DNA from: Massilia rubra
GTDB taxonomy: Bacteria; Pseudomonadota; Gammaproteobacteria; Burkholderiales; Burkholderiaceae_D
NCBI RefSeq assembly: GCF_011682065.1
Contig: NZ_VUYU01000001.1
Span: forward strand, 517,974 to 581,973
DNA: 64,000 bases
Direction: 5' to 3'
Notes under the pieces: model-generated
The model's input: only the letters and a program-made list of their open reading frames with translations
Told to the model about the DNA's origin: nothing
The model's database searches: none
Part shown: one piece after another, positions 10,406 through 20,751 of the stretch
How positions within the stretch are numbered: the stretch's first letter is position 1
How the letters are laid out: the number at the start of each line of letters is the position of its first letter
Made by a program: the position numbers and the translations under genes

Positions 10406-11743
10406 ATGAACCAGACCGAATTCCTGATCCTGGCCGCGCTGGCGGTCGTCATCATCATTTTGCAGGCGCTCATGCTGCTGCGCGCGCGCGGCAATGGCGA
10501 CGCCGGCGCGCAATCGGACAAGCTGCAGTTAGAGCGGCTGGAACGCGAGCTGCGCCTGGAACTGCAGGCCGGGGCGCAAGGCACGCGCCAGGACATCGGC
10601 GCCAGCCTCGCGCAATATCACGGCGCCACCGTGCAGCAGCTCGACAGCATGCGCCAGCAGATTCACCTGGCCAGCGTCAGCGGGCGCGAAGAGCAGTCGG
10701 CCACGCTCAAGCGCTTTGCCGACACCATGCACCAGACCTTGTCGGCGCTGACCGAGTCGAACGCGCAGCGCATGCTGGAAGTGCGCTCGACCCTGGAAGC
10801 GAAGATCCGCGACCTGCAGAACGATAACGGCGCGCGCCTGGAAGAAATGCGCAAGACGGTCGACGAGAAGCTGCATGCGACGCTCGAGACACGCCTGTCC
10901 GAATCGTTCCGCCAGGTCTCCGAGCGCCTGGAGCGGGTGCACCAGGGACTGGGCGAGATGCAGCAGCTGGCCATCGGCGTGGGCGACCTGAAACGCGTGC
11001 TCACCAACGTCAAGACGCGCGGCACCTGGGGCGAAGTGCAGCTTGAAATGCTGCTCGAACAGGTGCTGACGGTGGACCAGTATGCGAAGAACGTCGAGAC
11101 CATTCCCGGCACCGGCGCGCGGGTCGAATTTGCGATCAAGCTGCCCGGTCATGTCGATGGCGGCGTGCCGGTGTGGATGCCGATCGACGCCAAGTTCCCC
11201 AAGGAGCAGTACGAACGGCTGCTCGACGCGGCCGACCGGGCCGACGCCGATGGCGTGGCGCTGGCCGGGCGCGAGCTCGAACGGGCGGTGCGGCTGGAAG
11301 CGAAGACCATCTGCGACAAATACGTGTCGCCGCCGTTGACGACCGATTTTGCGATTTTGTTCCTGCCGACCGAGGGGCTGTATGCGGAGGTGATGCGCAG
11401 GCCGGGCTTGGCCGACGATTTGCAGCGCACCTTGCGCGTGTCGATCGCGGGGCCGTCGACCTTGTCGGCGATCCTGAACAGTTTGCAGATGGGATTCCGT
11501 ACGCTGGCGCTGGAAAAGCGCTCGTCGGAAGTGTGGCAGGTGCTGGGGGCGGTGAAGACAGAATTCACCAAGTTCGGCGATGTGCTCACGCAGACCAGGC
11601 TGACGCTGGAAAAGGCGGCCAAGAATATCGAGAGCGCCGAAGTGCGCAGTCGCCAGATGTCGCGCAAGCTGAAATCGGTGGAGGCGCTGCCGAGCGAGGC
11701 GGCGCAGTTGATGCTGGGGCCGGATCTGGATAGCGAGGCATAG
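10406..11743 (+). CDS. rmuC: DNA recombination protein RmuC
   Basis: RmuC family, 445 residues: an N-terminal membrane anchor (about 6-25), a long coiled-coil region (about 35-200), then the nuclease-like core with GVGDLKRVLTNVKTRGTWGE and MPIDAKFPKEQYERL, where the Asp and Lys are typical catalytic-type residues. RmuC limits DNA inversions at short inverted repeats in E. coli. It begins 15 bp after the globin gene on the same strand, so co-transcription is likely. It ends next to a REP-like element that may act as terminator. Confidence 0.94.
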   Translation: MNQTEFLILAALAVVIIILQALMLLRARGNGDAGAQSDKLQLERLERELRLELQAGAQGTRQDIGASLAQYHGATVQQLDSMRQQIHLASVSGREEQSATLKRFADTMHQTLSALTESNAQRMLEVRSTLEAKIRDLQNDNGARLEEMRKTVDEKLHATLETRLSESFRQVSERLERVHQGLGEMQQLAIGVGDLKRVLTNVKTRGTWGEVQLEMLLEQVLTVDQYAKNVETIPGTGARVEFAIKLPGHVDGGVPVWMPIDAKFPKEQYERLLDAADRADADGVALAGRELERAVRLEAKTICDKYVSPPLTTDFAILFLPTEGLYAEVMRRPGLADDLQRTLRVSIAGPSTLSAILNSLQMGFRTLALEKRSSEVWQVLGAVKTEFTKFGDVLTQTRLTLEKAAKNIESAEVRSRQMSRKLKSVEALPSEAAQLMLGPDLDSEA

Positions 11744-11776
11744 AACGTAGCGCGTAAGCCGTAAGCGCCAAACAAG

Positions 11777-11894
11777 AACCGTCTTTCCTGCCACTGGCAG
11801 AAAAGACTTCCCGCGCAGGCGGGAAGCCAAGTTTGGCGAGCCGCCGGTAGCTGCGGTAAGAAATTGGATTCCCGCCTTCGCGGGAAAGACGGTT
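11777..11894. repeat. REPIN-like composite inverted repeat between convergent genes
   Basis: Bounded by perfect 12-bp inverted ends, AACCGTCTTTCC (11777-11788) and GGAAAGACGGTT (11883-11894). Inside are two hairpins of the REP type: CTTCCCGC/GCGGGAAG (11807-11826) and TTCCCGC/GCGGGAA (11869-11886). The core is related to the elements at 31334, 31825 and 46411. It sits between rmuC and the PEP-CTERM gene and may terminate both. Confidence 0.75.
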
Positions 11895-11930
11895 TTGAAG
11901 GCAGCGGTAAAAACAGCGTACGCAGACGGA

Positions 11931-12800
11931 TTACACCCGGACGCGCCGCCGCGCCGCACCGAACACCGCCACCAGCCCCAGTCCCATCATCATCGACTGT
12001 CCCGGTTCGGGCACCGGCACCGCCGGTACGTTGGTCTCGGGAACCGGCGTGAGGTCGATGCCCGTCGTCGGCCCGTCCCTGAACGGCGGCCCGAACCCAC
12101 CGGTGCCGATTGGCGTCACGGGAATCGAGCCCTGATAGGCGATCGCGCCCGGCGGCGTGGCTGGCGCCCGCTCCGGCAGCACCGGCTTGGTCGTGGCGCT
12201 GCCGCCGCGCAGCGCGATGTCCAGTTCGCTTTCGGGCGGCGCCGGCTCGTCGGCCAGCGAGGTCGACGAGCCCGGCCCACCGGTTCCAGGGCGGCCCCGC
12301 GACGGCCCGCTGGTGCCCAGGCGGTGGATGCGGCTCACGTTGCGGCACACGGTCGGCACCAGGATGCAGTGATCGCCTTCGCAGTACACCAATCCGGCTT
12401 GCCTGGTGCGCGCGCTCCAGCCGGCGCGCGAGACGTTGCCGCACACCGTGCCGGCGCCGAAATGCATGTCGCGGATCTTGGGGGCGTAGTAGTTCTGGCC
12501 CTTGATCGAATCGCGTCCGATGGTGACGAATTCGTCGAAATTACGGTCGGCCATGCGCTCCTTGAGGCGCGCGCGCACCAGCGGCGGAATGTCGCGGTAA
12601 CGGTCCACCGCCGCTACCACGTCGCCCATGAACGGGTTCACGCCGGGACGGTCCCAGTCGCACTTGGCGACGCGGCTCGCGGCGGCCGCCTGGGATGGCG
12701 TGGCCGCCAGCATCAGCGCCGCTCCCAGCATCAACACGCAGGCCGACATAGGCCCCGCGACCTTGTAACTTGCGACGGTAATGCTGCTTGCGCGCTTCAT
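11931..12800 (-). CDS. PEP-CTERM sorted exported protein with MHFG motif
   Basis: Secreted protein of 289 residues. It has an N-terminal signal region with a hydrophobic stretch at about 18-38, a conserved domain containing MHFGAGTVCGNVSRAGW at about 112-128 and several paired Cys, then a long Pro/Gly-rich linker. The tail carries the PEP-CTERM signal: VPEPG, a hydrophobic helix and ARRRVRV. The combination matches what is annotated as the MHFG family of PEP-CTERM proteins. Processing by an exosortase (EpsH/XrtA class), encoded elsewhere, and delivery to the outer surface or exopolysaccharide are inferred. Function unknown. Confidence 0.85.
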   Translation of the reverse strand: MKRASSITVASYKVAGPMSACVLMLGAALMLAATPSQAAAASRVAKCDWDRPGVNPFMGDVVAAVDRYRDIPPLVRARLKERMADRNFDEFVTIGRDSIKGQNYYAPKIRDMHFGAGTVCGNVSRAGWSARTRQAGLVYCEGDHCILVPTVCRNVSRIHRLGTSGPSRGRPGTGGPGSSTSLADEPAPPESELDIALRGGSATTKPVLPERAPATPPGAIAYQGSIPVTPIGTGGFGPPFRDGPTTGIDLTPVPETNVPAVPVPEPGQSMMMGLGLVAVFGAARRRVRV

Positions 12801-13108
12801 GATCTCTGACCCGATGGGTTTGCCTGAAGATCAATACTAACAAGCGTTTTTCAAAAAAACGGTGCAATTTCAATAACAATAAAATGCTATTAATGATGCT
12901 GGTAAGTCATTTCCCTATGAAAACGCCCCCGATGACACGGCAATATAAATACAAGCTATGACAAAATAGGGTGACTTGAAAACAACATAATTATCAAAAA
13001 TGCCACTAAATTACGCGTAAAATAATGCCATTATCCAATAAATTTCCGCTAGGATAAATTTAAGTTGCAAATACTGCATCGATATAATCATCGACTATGT
13101 GGCATTCC
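12801..13108. other. AT-rich intergenic region upstream of the PEP-CTERM gene
   Basis: About 310 bp with strikingly low GC compared with both neighbours and no coding frame. It lies between the end of moeA and the start of the PEP-CTERM gene, both minus, so it should hold the latter's promoter. Many A/T runs suggest a curved or silencer-bound promoter. No specific site is identified. Confidence 0.5.
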
Positions 13109-14392
13109 TTAAATCAAACCCTCGAACAGCATGACATCCACCAGATCGCCTGACTCGACGTTTCCTTGTTCATCATGCAAGATCACCATGCAGTTGGCCT
13201 CGCTCATGGAACGCAGGATGCCGGAGCCTTGCGAGCCGGTGATGCGCACCGTTTGCGCGCCATCGTCGGCGCGCGCGAGGATGCCGCGCTGGTACTCGGT
13301 ACGCCCCGGTTTTTTGCGGATGGCGCAGGCCGAACGCACCTTCAACAGCGGCAGCGGCGCGTCGGCCCCCATCATGCGCAGCAGTGCGTCGCGCGCGAAA
13401 AAGTAGAACGACACCATCACCGCCACCGGATTGCCGGGCAGGCCAAACAGGAAGGCGGTATGGCCGTGCGAGGCGATGCGTCCGAACGCCAGCGGGCGGC
13501 CCGGGCGCATGCCGATCTTCCAGAAGCTCACGTCGCCCAGTTTGGCCATGATCTCGCGCGTGTAGTCGGCCGCGCCGACCGACACGCCGCCCGAGGTGAC
13601 GATGGCGTCCACGTTCTCGCAGGCGTGGCGCAACGCGTCTTCCAGCGCTTGCGGATCGTCCCGCACGATGCCCATGTCGACGATCTCGCAGCCCAGGCGG
13701 GTGAGCATGCCGTGCAGCGTATAGCGGTTGCTGTCGTAGACGCAGCCGGGGTCGAGCGGCTGGCCGATCGAACGCAGTTCGTCGCCGGTGGAAAAGAATG
13801 CCACGCGCAGGCGCCGCGTCACCGGCACCGTGGCAATGCCGAGGGAGGCCAGCAGCCCCAGGTCGGCCGGGCGGATAACTTTACCCTTGCGCAGGGCGGC
13901 GCTGCCGGCCATCAGGTCTTCGCCGGCGAAACGGCGGTTGTCGCCGCTGCGGATCACATTCGGGGCGATGGTGATGCTGTGGGCGCCGATGGCCGCCACC
14001 AGCTCCTGCGGAATGACGCTGTCGCAGCCGGCCGGCATGACCCCGCCGGTCATGATGCGCACGCATTGCCCGCTGGCCGGAAGCGCGGCCGACGGACGGC
14101 CCGCGAACACGGTGCCCACCACCGCCAGCGTGAGCGGCCCGGTCGCGCACAGGTCGGCCCCGCGCAGCGCGTAGCCGTCCATGGCCGAATTGTCGTGCGC
14201 CGGCACGCTGATCGGCGAGATGATGTCGGCCGCCAGGACCCGGTCCAGCGCCGCCAGCAGCGGCACTTGCTCGATTGCGCCTACCGGCTCAATGAAGTCG
14301 CGGATGATGCGCTGGGCGTCGCGCACGGGCAGGGCGTCCGGATCGTAGGCGGACAGGCAGCTGGTAACGTCGTTCAGGGTGGGCAGGGTCAT
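13109..14392 (-). CDS. moeA: Molybdopterin molybdenumtransferase MoeA
   Basis: Inserts molybdate into adenylylated molybdopterin. About 427 residues, the family length. Visible landmarks are PAHDNSAMDGYALRG near residue 60, the central MoCF-biosynthesis domain with VTSGGVSVGAADYT, and the GLPGNPVAVMVSF turn. The ATG at 14392 fits the family N-terminus; an in-frame ATG at 14428 would overlap mobA and is the alternative. It is last in the chrA-moaA-mobA-moeA run. Confidence 0.93.
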   Translation of the reverse strand: MTLPTLNDVTSCLSAYDPDALPVRDAQRIIRDFIEPVGAIEQVPLLAALDRVLAADIISPISVPAHDNSAMDGYALRGADLCATGPLTLAVVGTVFAGRPSAALPASGQCVRIMTGGVMPAGCDSVIPQELVAAIGAHSITIAPNVIRSGDNRRFAGEDLMAGSAALRKGKVIRPADLGLLASLGIATVPVTRRLRVAFFSTGDELRSIGQPLDPGCVYDSNRYTLHGMLTRLGCEIVDMGIVRDDPQALEDALRHACENVDAIVTSGGVSVGAADYTREIMAKLGDVSFWKIGMRPGRPLAFGRIASHGHTAFLFGLPGNPVAVMVSFYFFARDALLRMMGADAPLPLLKVRSACAIRKKPGRTEYQRGILARADDGAQTVRITGSQGSGILRSMSEANCMVILHDEQGNVESGDLVDVMLFEGLI

Positions 14393-14412
14393 GGTGTGCG
14401 CAGGTAGGGGGA

Positions 14413-15024
14413 TTATTCTGGTTCGCACTGGCGCAGTTCGTCCAGCGTGTTGATGTTGCGGAAGGCGCCGGCATCGTCGAAGCGCACGCGCGCCACCGTG
14501 ATGCCGGCGTACCAGCCATCCATGCGCCGCCCGCCGCCGGCAAGGTAGGCTTCGAGCCGGGGCAGGGCGGCCGTGCGCACCAGGGCGAACACGGGTTGCG
14601 GCTGGATGCGCGGCGCGCCGTCAGGGCCGGGTTCCACGGTTTCGGCCAGCGCCAGGTCGGCGCCCTCGGCCGTCAACGCCTGGTGCAGGCGCGCCACCAG
14701 GTCGGGTGGCAGGAACGGCGAGTCGCACGGCGCGGTGACCAGCAGCGGCGTGGCGCAGCTGGCCATGCCGGTGGCCAGCCCGGCCAGCGGGCCTTCGAAA
14801 CCGGTCAGGCGGTCGGGCCACACCGGCACGCCGAATCCGGCGTAGGTTGCCAGGTTCTGATTGGCGTTGATCGCCAGCGCACCCACCTGCGGCGCCAGGC
14901 GGCGCATCACATGCTGCGCCATGCTGGCGCCACGGAAGGCTTGCAGGCCTTTGTCGACGTGGCCCATGCGGGTGCCGCGTCCGCCGGCCAGAACCAGGCC
15001 GGTGATATCGTCAAGTGCTGTCAT
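14413..15024 (-). CDS. mobA: Molybdenum cofactor guanylyltransferase MobA
   Basis: Couples GTP to molybdopterin to make the MGD cofactor used by DMSO-reductase-family enzymes. 203 residues with the nucleotidyltransferase signature LAGGRGTRMGHVDKGL at about 11-26 and VTAPCDSPFLPPDL near 100 with the metal-binding Asp. It sits one base from the moaA stop and about 20 bp from moeA, so translation is probably coupled. Its presence implies that the cell makes bis-MGD molybdoenzymes. Confidence 0.93.
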   Translation of the reverse strand: MTALDDITGLVLAGGRGTRMGHVDKGLQAFRGASMAQHVMRRLAPQVGALAINANQNLATYAGFGVPVWPDRLTGFEGPLAGLATGMASCATPLLVTAPCDSPFLPPDLVARLHQALTAEGADLALAETVEPGPDGAPRIQPQPVFALVRTAALPRLEAYLAGGGRRMDGWYAGITVARVRFDDAGAFRNINTLDELRQCEPE

Positions 15025-16137
15025 TTAGCCGCCGATGTACGACATTTCGACGCGTTTTTCTCGATGTTCATCAATGCCGCTCGTGTTGATGGTACGGGTT
15101 TCGGAATAGCGGTCGGCGCGCACGTTCCACAGGGCGCCGACGGCGGCCGAGATTTCGGCGTCGCTGCGGCCGTCGCGCAGCAGGGCGCGCAGGTCGTGGC
15201 CACGGCTGGCGAACAGGCAGGTGTACAGCTTGCCCTCGGTCGACAGCCGAGCGCGCGAGCAATCCTTGCAGAACGCTTGCGTCACGCTCGAGATGAGGCC
15301 GATCTCGCCGCCGCCGTCGGCATAGCGCCAGCGCGCGGCGGTTTCGCCGTTGTAGTTCGCTTGCAGCGACACCAAAGGCATCTCGGCCGAGATGCGGCGC
15401 GCCACGTCGGCCGACGGGATCACTTCGGCCAGGTTCCAGCCGTTCGACGCGCCCACGTCCATGTATTCGATGAAGCGCAGGATGTACGGGCTGCCCTTGA
15501 AGTGGCGCGCCATGGGCACGATTTCCTGGTCGTTCATGCCGGCCTTGACCACCATGTTGATCTTGATCGGCCCCAGGCCCACGGCGTGGGCGGCGTCGAT
15601 CCCGGCCAGCACGTCGGCCACCGCGAAGTCGACATCGTTCATGCGCTTGAAGGTGGTATCGTCGAGCGAATCGAGCGACACGGTGACCCGGTTCAGGCCC
15701 GCGTCCTTTAACGACTGGGCTTTTTTCGCCAGCAGCGAGCCGTTGGTGGTGAGGGTGATGTCGAGCGCGCGCCCGCCCGGGGTGCGCAAGCTGCTTAACA
15801 TGCCGACCAGGCGTTCGAGGTTCTTGCGCAGCAGCGGTTCGCCCCCGGTCAGGCGCAGCTTTTCGACGCCGTGGGCGACGAACACGGTGGCGAGGCGGGT
15901 GATTTCCTCGAACGAGAGCAGCGAGGAATGCGGCAGGTAGGCGTAGTCCTTGTCGAACACTTCTTTCGGCATGCAGTAGACGCAGCGGAAATTGCAGCGG
16001 TCGGTGACCGAAATACGCAGGTCGTGCAGGGGCCGCCCGAGCGCGTCGGCCAACAGGCCGGTGGGCGCATCGAGCCGCGCGGGGATTGCCGGCGGCGGCG
16101 CGCGGCCGTCGCTGAGCATGATAATTTTTTCAGCCAT
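15025..16137 (-). CDS. moaA: GTP 3',8-cyclase MoaA
   Basis: Radical SAM enzyme that starts molybdopterin synthesis from GTP together with MoaC. About 370 residues. The N-terminal 4Fe-4S motif is CNFRCVYC, the [13 protein letters not shown]-binding segment is intact, and the C-terminal cluster motif [18 protein letters not shown] is complete. The chain ends in the conserved double glycine needed for activity. The start at 16137 overlaps the chrA stop by a few bases; 16119 is a possible later start. Nothing else of the moaC/D/E set is in the window. Confidence 0.94.
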   Translation of the reverse strand: MAEKIIMLSDGRAPPPAIPARLDAPTGLLADALGRPLHDLRISVTDRCNFRCVYCMPKEVFDKDYAYLPHSSLLSFEEITRLATVFVAHGVEKLRLTGGEPLLRKNLERLVGMLSSLRTPGGRALDITLTTNGSLLAKKAQSLKDAGLNRVTVSLDSLDDTTFKRMNDVDFAVADVLAGIDAAHAVGLGPIKINMVVKAGMNDQEIVPMARHFKGSPYILRFIEYMDVGASNGWNLAEVIPSADVARRISAEMPLVSLQANYNGETAARWRYADGGGEIGLISSVTQAFCKDCSRARLSTEGKLYTCLFASRGHDLRALLRDGRSDAEISAAVGALWNVRADRYSETRTINTSGIDEHREKRVEMSYIGG

Positions 16138-17464
16138 GCCGATACGATAGCACGAGGCCCGCGACGGCACAGGCGGCGAGCAGTTTGATGGTGCCGGCCT
16201 TGAAGCGGAACAGGGCCACGCAGGCGCCCGCGCTGATGGCGATGGCGGCGATGTCGACCTGCCCGGCGCGCACGAACACGTGCTGGCCGAAGAACAGCGC
16301 CAGGCTGACGATCACGCCCACCACCGCCGCCGAAATGGCGGTCAGCGGCGCCGTCATGCGCACATTGTCGCGCGTCGCTTCGATCAGCGGGGCGCCGGCC
16401 AGGATGAACATGAACGAGGGCAGGAAGGTGAAAAAGGTGGCCACGCAGGCGCCGGCCACGCCGGCCAGCAGCACGCTGCCGGCGCCGAAAATGGCGTGGC
16501 TCCAGGCGCCCACGAAGCCGACAAAGGCGACGATCATGATCAAGGGGCCGGGCGTGGTTTCGCCGAGCGCCAGGCCGTCGATCATCTGCGCCGCCGTAAG
16601 CCACTGGTAATGCTCCACGCCGCCCTGGTACACGTAGGGCAGCACGGCGTAGGCGCCGCCGAACGTCATCAAGGCGGCCTTGGTGAAGAACCAGCCCATC
16701 TGCGCCAGCGCGCCGGCGGCGCCGTAGCGCCAGGCCAGCAGCAGCCACACGCCGCCGCCGAGCGCCAGGCCGCCCAGGGCCACCCTGGCCAGGCGCGGCC
16801 AGGTAAAGCGCGCGTGGGCCGGCGTGGGGGTGTCGTCGTCGATCAGCGCCACGCCGTACGAGGCGCGGCTGTCCGGGTGCTTGCCGCCGACCTGGAAGTG
16901 GGCCGGCAGCAGCCGCCCACCGAGCATGCCGATGGCGGCCGCCACCAGCACGATCAGCGGGAACGGCACCTCGGCCACGGCGATGGCGAGGAAAGCGGCG
17001 ACGGCGATCGCCAGCAGGGTGCGGTTTTTCAGGGTGCGCGAGCCGATGCGCCAGGCCGCCGCCAGCACCACGGCCACCACCGCCGGCTTGATGCCGTACA
17101 GGATGCCGGCCACCACCGGCAGGGTGCCGTAGGCCATATAGATCCACGACAGCACGATCAGGATCAGCAGCGAGGGCAGGAAGAACAGCAGCCCGGCCAG
17201 GATGCCGCCGCGCGTTTTGTGCATCAGCCAGCCGATGTAGATGGCCAGTTGGGTCGCTTCGGGGCCGGGCAGCAGCATGCAGTAGTTGAGCGCGTGCAGG
17301 AAGCGCTGTTCGGAGATCCAGCGGCGCCGCTCGACCAGTTCGGTGTGCATCAGCGCGATCTGGCCGGCCGGGCCGCCAAAGCTGATAAAGCCGAGCTTGA
17401 GCCAGTACCAGAAGGCGACGCGCAAGGTGACGGAATCGGGACGGGTGTCGGCGGGCAGGGTCAT
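16130..17464 (-). CDS. chrA: Chromate transporter ChrA (two CHR domains)
   Basis: Membrane protein of 444 residues of the CHR family, which extrudes chromate. It shows the family repeat twice: [12 protein letters not shown] with [14 protein letters not shown] in the N-terminal half, and [14 protein letters not shown] with [16 protein letters not shown] in the C-terminal half, each followed by several transmembrane helices. It is first in a run with molybdenum-cofactor genes and overlaps moaA, so it is probably co-transcribed with them. That pairing of oxyanion transport and molybdate enzyme assembly is unusual. A terminator follows the divergent-facing end region at 17495-17524. Confidence 0.93.
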   Translation of the reverse strand: MTLPADTRPDSVTLRVAFWYWLKLGFISFGGPAGQIALMHTELVERRRWISEQRFLHALNYCMLLPGPEATQLAIYIGWLMHKTRGGILAGLLFFLPSLLILIVLSWIYMAYGTLPVVAGILYGIKPAVVAVVLAAAWRIGSRTLKNRTLLAIAVAAFLAIAVAEVPFPLIVLVAAAIGMLGGRLLPAHFQVGGKHPDSRASYGVALIDDDTPTPAHARFTWPRLARVALGGLALGGGVWLLLAWRYGAAGALAQMGWFFTKAALMTFGGAYAVLPYVYQGGVEHYQWLTAAQMIDGLALGETTPGPLIMIVAFVGFVGAWSHAIFGAGSVLLAGVAGACVATFFTFLPSFMFILAGAPLIEATRDNVRMTAPLTAISAAVVGVIVSLALFFGQHVFVRAGQVDIAAIAISAGACVALFRFKAGTIKLLAACAVAGLVLSYRHG

Positions 17465-17494
17465 TATTAGTCTCGCTACGTGACGTTGTGGCGT

Positions 17495-17524
17495 AAAAAA
17501 GGGAAGCCGAAGCTTCCCTTTTTT
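17495..17524 (-). terminator. Rho-independent terminator of rne
   Basis: Perfect 7-bp stem GGGAAGC/GCTTCCC (17501-17507 and 17512-17518) with a CGAA loop. It is flanked by six A on one side and six T on the other, so it can act in both directions. It lies just past the rne stop codon and before chrA on the same strand. Confidence 0.88.
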
Positions 17525-17538
17525 ATGTGACCGCGTGA

Positions 17539-20500
17539 TTACTGGCGGCTGGTGTCGACCTGGACCAGCGGCTCATCGACTTGCGGCGGCAGCGGCTTGC
17601 GCTCGCGTGGCACGCGCACCGGCGGCGCTGCGTTGGCGGTCGCTTCCCGGGCTGCGCGCAGCTTTTCAGGATCGGTCGCTGCCAGGGTGAGGCCGGCCGA
17701 ACCGAGGATCTCGGTCAGGTCGGCAACCGGTGTTGCGGCCACTGGCGCTGGCGCTACTGGCACCGGTGCAGGTTCCGCCACTGCCACAGGCTCGGGTGCC
17801 GGAGCGGCCACTGGTGCCGGAGCCGCCACAGGCGCAGGTGCTGGCTCGGCAGCGGCTTCCTCGGCGACCGGCTCGGCCGGGGTGAACATCGTTGCAGGCA
17901 CGATTTCTTCACGTACCGGGGCAACTTCGGCAACTTCGGCAACGTCGGCAACCGGTTCGGCTGGCGTGAACATGGTTGCAGGTACGATTTCTTCACGTAC
18001 TGGGGCAACTTCCGGCGCAGCTTCTGGCGCTTCGGCGACCACCTCGGCCACTGGAGCCGGCTCGGCAGGCGCAGGCGCCGCTTCCACTACCACGGCCGGG
18101 GCCGCTGCAGCTTCGACTGGTGCTGGCGCTGGTGCCGGCGCTGCGGCTTCCACCGGCGCTGGCGCGACGACGTATTCCGACACAGGCTCAGGCGCGGCTT
18201 CGGCTTCCAAGGCTGCTACTGGCGCGGCAGCTTCGACAACGACCGGCTGGGCTGCGGCAAGCTGCACGACAGGCTCAGCCGCTTCGAACACCGGCGCTGC
18301 AACCTTGTCGAAAGACACTTCGGCGTCCGCTGGCGCTGGTTCGACGGTGAAACTCGCTTCGTTGACAAGGTCGCCGTCTTCGCCGTCCATGCCCTCGGCC
18401 TGGTCGCGGTCGCGGCGATTGCGGTTGCGGCCGCCACGACGACGACGACGACGCGGCTCATCGCCACCGGCTTCGACTTCGATTTCTTCACCGTTCGGGC
18501 CGATCGTGGTGATCATTTTCGGCAGGGCGGCTTCGTCATCGCCTTGCGGCACGGCGACGTTGACTGCGGCTGCGGCGGCCACGACGGGCGACACGGCCAG
18601 TTCATCGGTCTTCGCTTCGGCGACCGGGGTGCGGTAGTCGGCGCGCTCGCGCGGTGGACGCGGGGGACGCTCGGCGCGTTCCGGACGCTCGCCACGCTCA
18701 GGGCGTTCGGCGCGTTCCGGACGTTCGGCACGCTCCGGGCGCTCCGCCCGTGGCGCCACCGGAACACCGGCGGCGTCGACCTGCGGCTCACGCGGCTCGC
18801 GCGGTGGACGTGGAGGACGTGGCGGGCGGGCGGCATCGCCCGGCTTGCCGGCTTCTTCCAGTGCGGCAGGTTTACCCGGCTCGCGCTCGGGACGGCCGTC
18901 CGGCTTGCCGCCACGGGTGCGGGCACGCGGACCACGGCCGTTGCGGTCTTCGCGACCGGCAGGGGCCGCGGCCGGCTTGGCCGGGGCCACAGGCGCCGGG
19001 GCGACGATGGCGGGTGCTTCCTTCTTGAAGAAGAAGTTCATGATCTTGGCCATGAAACCTTCTTCCTCGGGCGCGGTCAGCACCGGCGCCTGGACTGGCG
19101 GGGCGACCGGCTTGAGCACTTCGGAGCGGTCCACCACCGGGGCAGGCTGGTCCGGGGTGATGGTCTTGACCACGGCTTCCTGGCGCGGCTTGACTTCTTC
19201 CTTCTGGCGCTTGCTGTAAGCCATGTCGGTTTCAGCTTCTTCGGCCAGGTTGTAGCTGGCCTGGCTGTCTTCGAGGCGCGGATCGTCGTGCTTGATGCGT
19301 TCGAGCTTGTAGTGCGGCGTGTCGAGGTGCTTGTTCGGGATCAGGATCACGCTGATGCGGTGGCGGTTCTCGATCTTGAGCACTTCGCCACGCTTTTCAT
19401 TGAGCAAAAAAGCGGCAACGTCGACCGGTACCTGCACATGGATGGTGGCCGAGTTTTCCTTCATCGCCTCTTCCTGGATGATGCGCAGCACCTGCAGGGC
19501 GGACGATTCGGTATCGCGGATGTGGCCGGTGCCGGAGCAGCGCGGGCACGTCACGTGCGAGCCTTCGGACAGCGAAGGGCGCAGGCGCTGGCGCGACAGT
19601 TCCATCAGGCCGAAACGGGAAATCTTGCCCATCTGAACGCGTGCGCGGTCATGGTGCAGGGCATCCTTGAGGCGGGTTTCGACTTCGCGCTGGTTCTTCG
19701 CCACTTCCATGTCGATGAAGTCGATGACGATCAGGCCGCCAAGGTCGCGCAGGCGCAGCTGGCGTGCTACTTCTTCGGCCGCTTCGCAGTTGGTATTGAA
19801 TGCCGTCGTTTCGATGTCGGCGCCGCGGGTGGCGCGGGCCGAGTTGACGTCGACGGAAACGAGCGCTTCGGTGTGGTCGATGACGATCGCGCCGCCGGAA
19901 GGCAGGGGCACGGTGCGCGAATACGCGGTTTCGATCTGGTGTTCGATCTGGAAGCGCGAAAACAGCGGTACATCGTCGCTGTAACGCTTGACCCGGTGGA
20001 TCATGTCGGGCATCACGTGGCGCATGAACTGGTGCGCTTGTTCGTAGATATCGTCGGTATCGATCAGGATCTCGCCGATATCGGGCTGGAAGTAGTCGCG
20101 GATCGCGCGGATCACGAGCGATGATTCCTGGTAGATCAGGAAGGCGCCGCTGGCCGACTTGCCGGCGCCTTCGATCGCGCGCCACAGTTGCATCAGGTAA
20201 TTCAAGTCCCACTGCAGTTCTTCGACGTTGCGGCCGATGCCGGCGGTACGGGCAATCACCGACATGCCCTGCGGCAGGTCCAGCTTATCCATCGTTTCGC
20301 GCAGTTCCTGGCGTTCTTCGCCTTCGACCCGGCGCGAGACGCCGCCGCCACGCGGGTTATTCGGCATCAAGACCAGGTAACGGCCGGCCAGGGAGACGAA
20401 GGAGGTCAGGGCCGCGCCCTTGTTGCCGCGTTCTTCTTTCTCGACCTGGACCATGATTTCCTGGCCTTCGCGCAGCGCTTCCTTGACCGAGGCGGTACGG

Positions 20501-20751
20501 ACATCGACGCCTTCGCGGAAATAGGTGCGGGCGACTTCCTTGAATGGCAGGAAACCGTGGCGGTCTTCGCCGTAGCTGACGAAGCAGGCTTCGAGCGACG
20601 GTTCGATCCGGGTAATCACGCCCTTGTAGATATTCGATTTGCGCTGTTCGCGACCGGCGGTCTCGATATCGATGTCGATCAGTTTCTGACCGTCGACAAT
20701 CGCTACGCGCAGTTCTTCCTGCTGCGTAGCGTTAAACAACATGCGTTTCAT
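17539..20751 (-). CDS. rne: Ribonuclease E
   Basis: Essential endoribonuclease and degradosome scaffold, about 1070 residues. In order: the [21 protein letters not shown] start, an S1 RNA-binding domain at about 37-120, the DNase-I-like catalytic core with the metal Asp pair in [14 protein letters not shown] (about 302) and [11 protein letters not shown] (about 343), the Zn-link CPRCSGTGH (about 402), then an unstructured C-terminal half from about 530. That tail is rich in Arg blocks ([14 protein letters not shown]), Pro, Ala and Glu, and carries two near-identical copies of [20 protein letters not shown]. The start at 20751 fits the family; the open frame upstream is leader. Divergent rluC is the usual neighbour. 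Confidence 0.96.
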   Translation of the reverse strand: MKRMLFNATQQEELRVAIVDGQKLIDIDIETAGREQRKSNIYKGVITRIEPSLEACFVSYGEDRHGFLPFKEVARTYFREGVDVRTASVKEALREGQEIMVQVEKEERGNKGAALTSFVSLAGRYLVLMPNNPRGGGVSRRVEGEERQELRETMDKLDLPQGMSVIARTAGIGRNVEELQWDLNYLMQLWRAIEGAGKSASGAFLIYQESSLVIRAIRDYFQPDIGEILIDTDDIYEQAHQFMRHVMPDMIHRVKRYSDDVPLFSRFQIEHQIETAYSRTVPLPSGGAIVIDHTEALVSVDVNSARATRGADIETTAFNTNCEAAEEVARQLRLRDLGGLIVIDFIDMEVAKNQREVETRLKDALHHDRARVQMGKISRFGLMELSRQRLRPSLSEGSHVTCPRCSGTGHIRDTESSALQVLRIIQEEAMKENSATIHVQVPVDVAAFLLNEKRGEVLKIENRHRISVILIPNKHLDTPHYKLERIKHDDPRLEDSQASYNLAEEAETDMAYSKRQKEEVKPRQEAVVKTITPDQPAPVVDRSEVLKPVAPPVQAPVLTAPEEEGFMAKIMNFFFKKEAPAIVAPAPVAPAKPAAAPAGREDRNGRGPRARTRGGKPDGRPEREPGKPAALEEAGKPGDAARPPRPPRPPREPREPQVDAAGVPVAPRAERPERAERPERAERPERGERPERAERPPRPPRERADYRTPVAEAKTDELAVSPVVAAAAAVNVAVPQGDDEAALPKMITTIGPNGEEIEVEAGGDEPRRRRRRGGRNRNRRDRDQAEGMDGEDGDLVNEASFTVEPAPADAEVSFDKVAAPVFEAAEPVVQLAAAQPVVVEAAAPVAALEAEAAPEPVSEYVVAPAPVEAAAPAPAPAPVEAAAAPAVVVEAAPAPAEPAPVAEVVAEAPEAAPEVAPVREEIVPATMFTPAEPVADVAEVAEVAPVREEIVPATMFTPAEPVAEEAAAEPAPAPVAAPAPVAAPAPEPVAVAEPAPVPVAPAPVAATPVADLTEILGSAGLTLAATDPEKLRAAREATANAAPPVRVPRERKPLPPQVDEPLVQVDTSRQ

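Noticed and set aside
17581..20124. Long plus-strand frame (847 codons) opposite rne
   Set aside because: Composition (Arg/Phe/Gly/His) mirrors the repetitive Ala/Pro/Glu tail of RNase E read backwards; no start signal or family.
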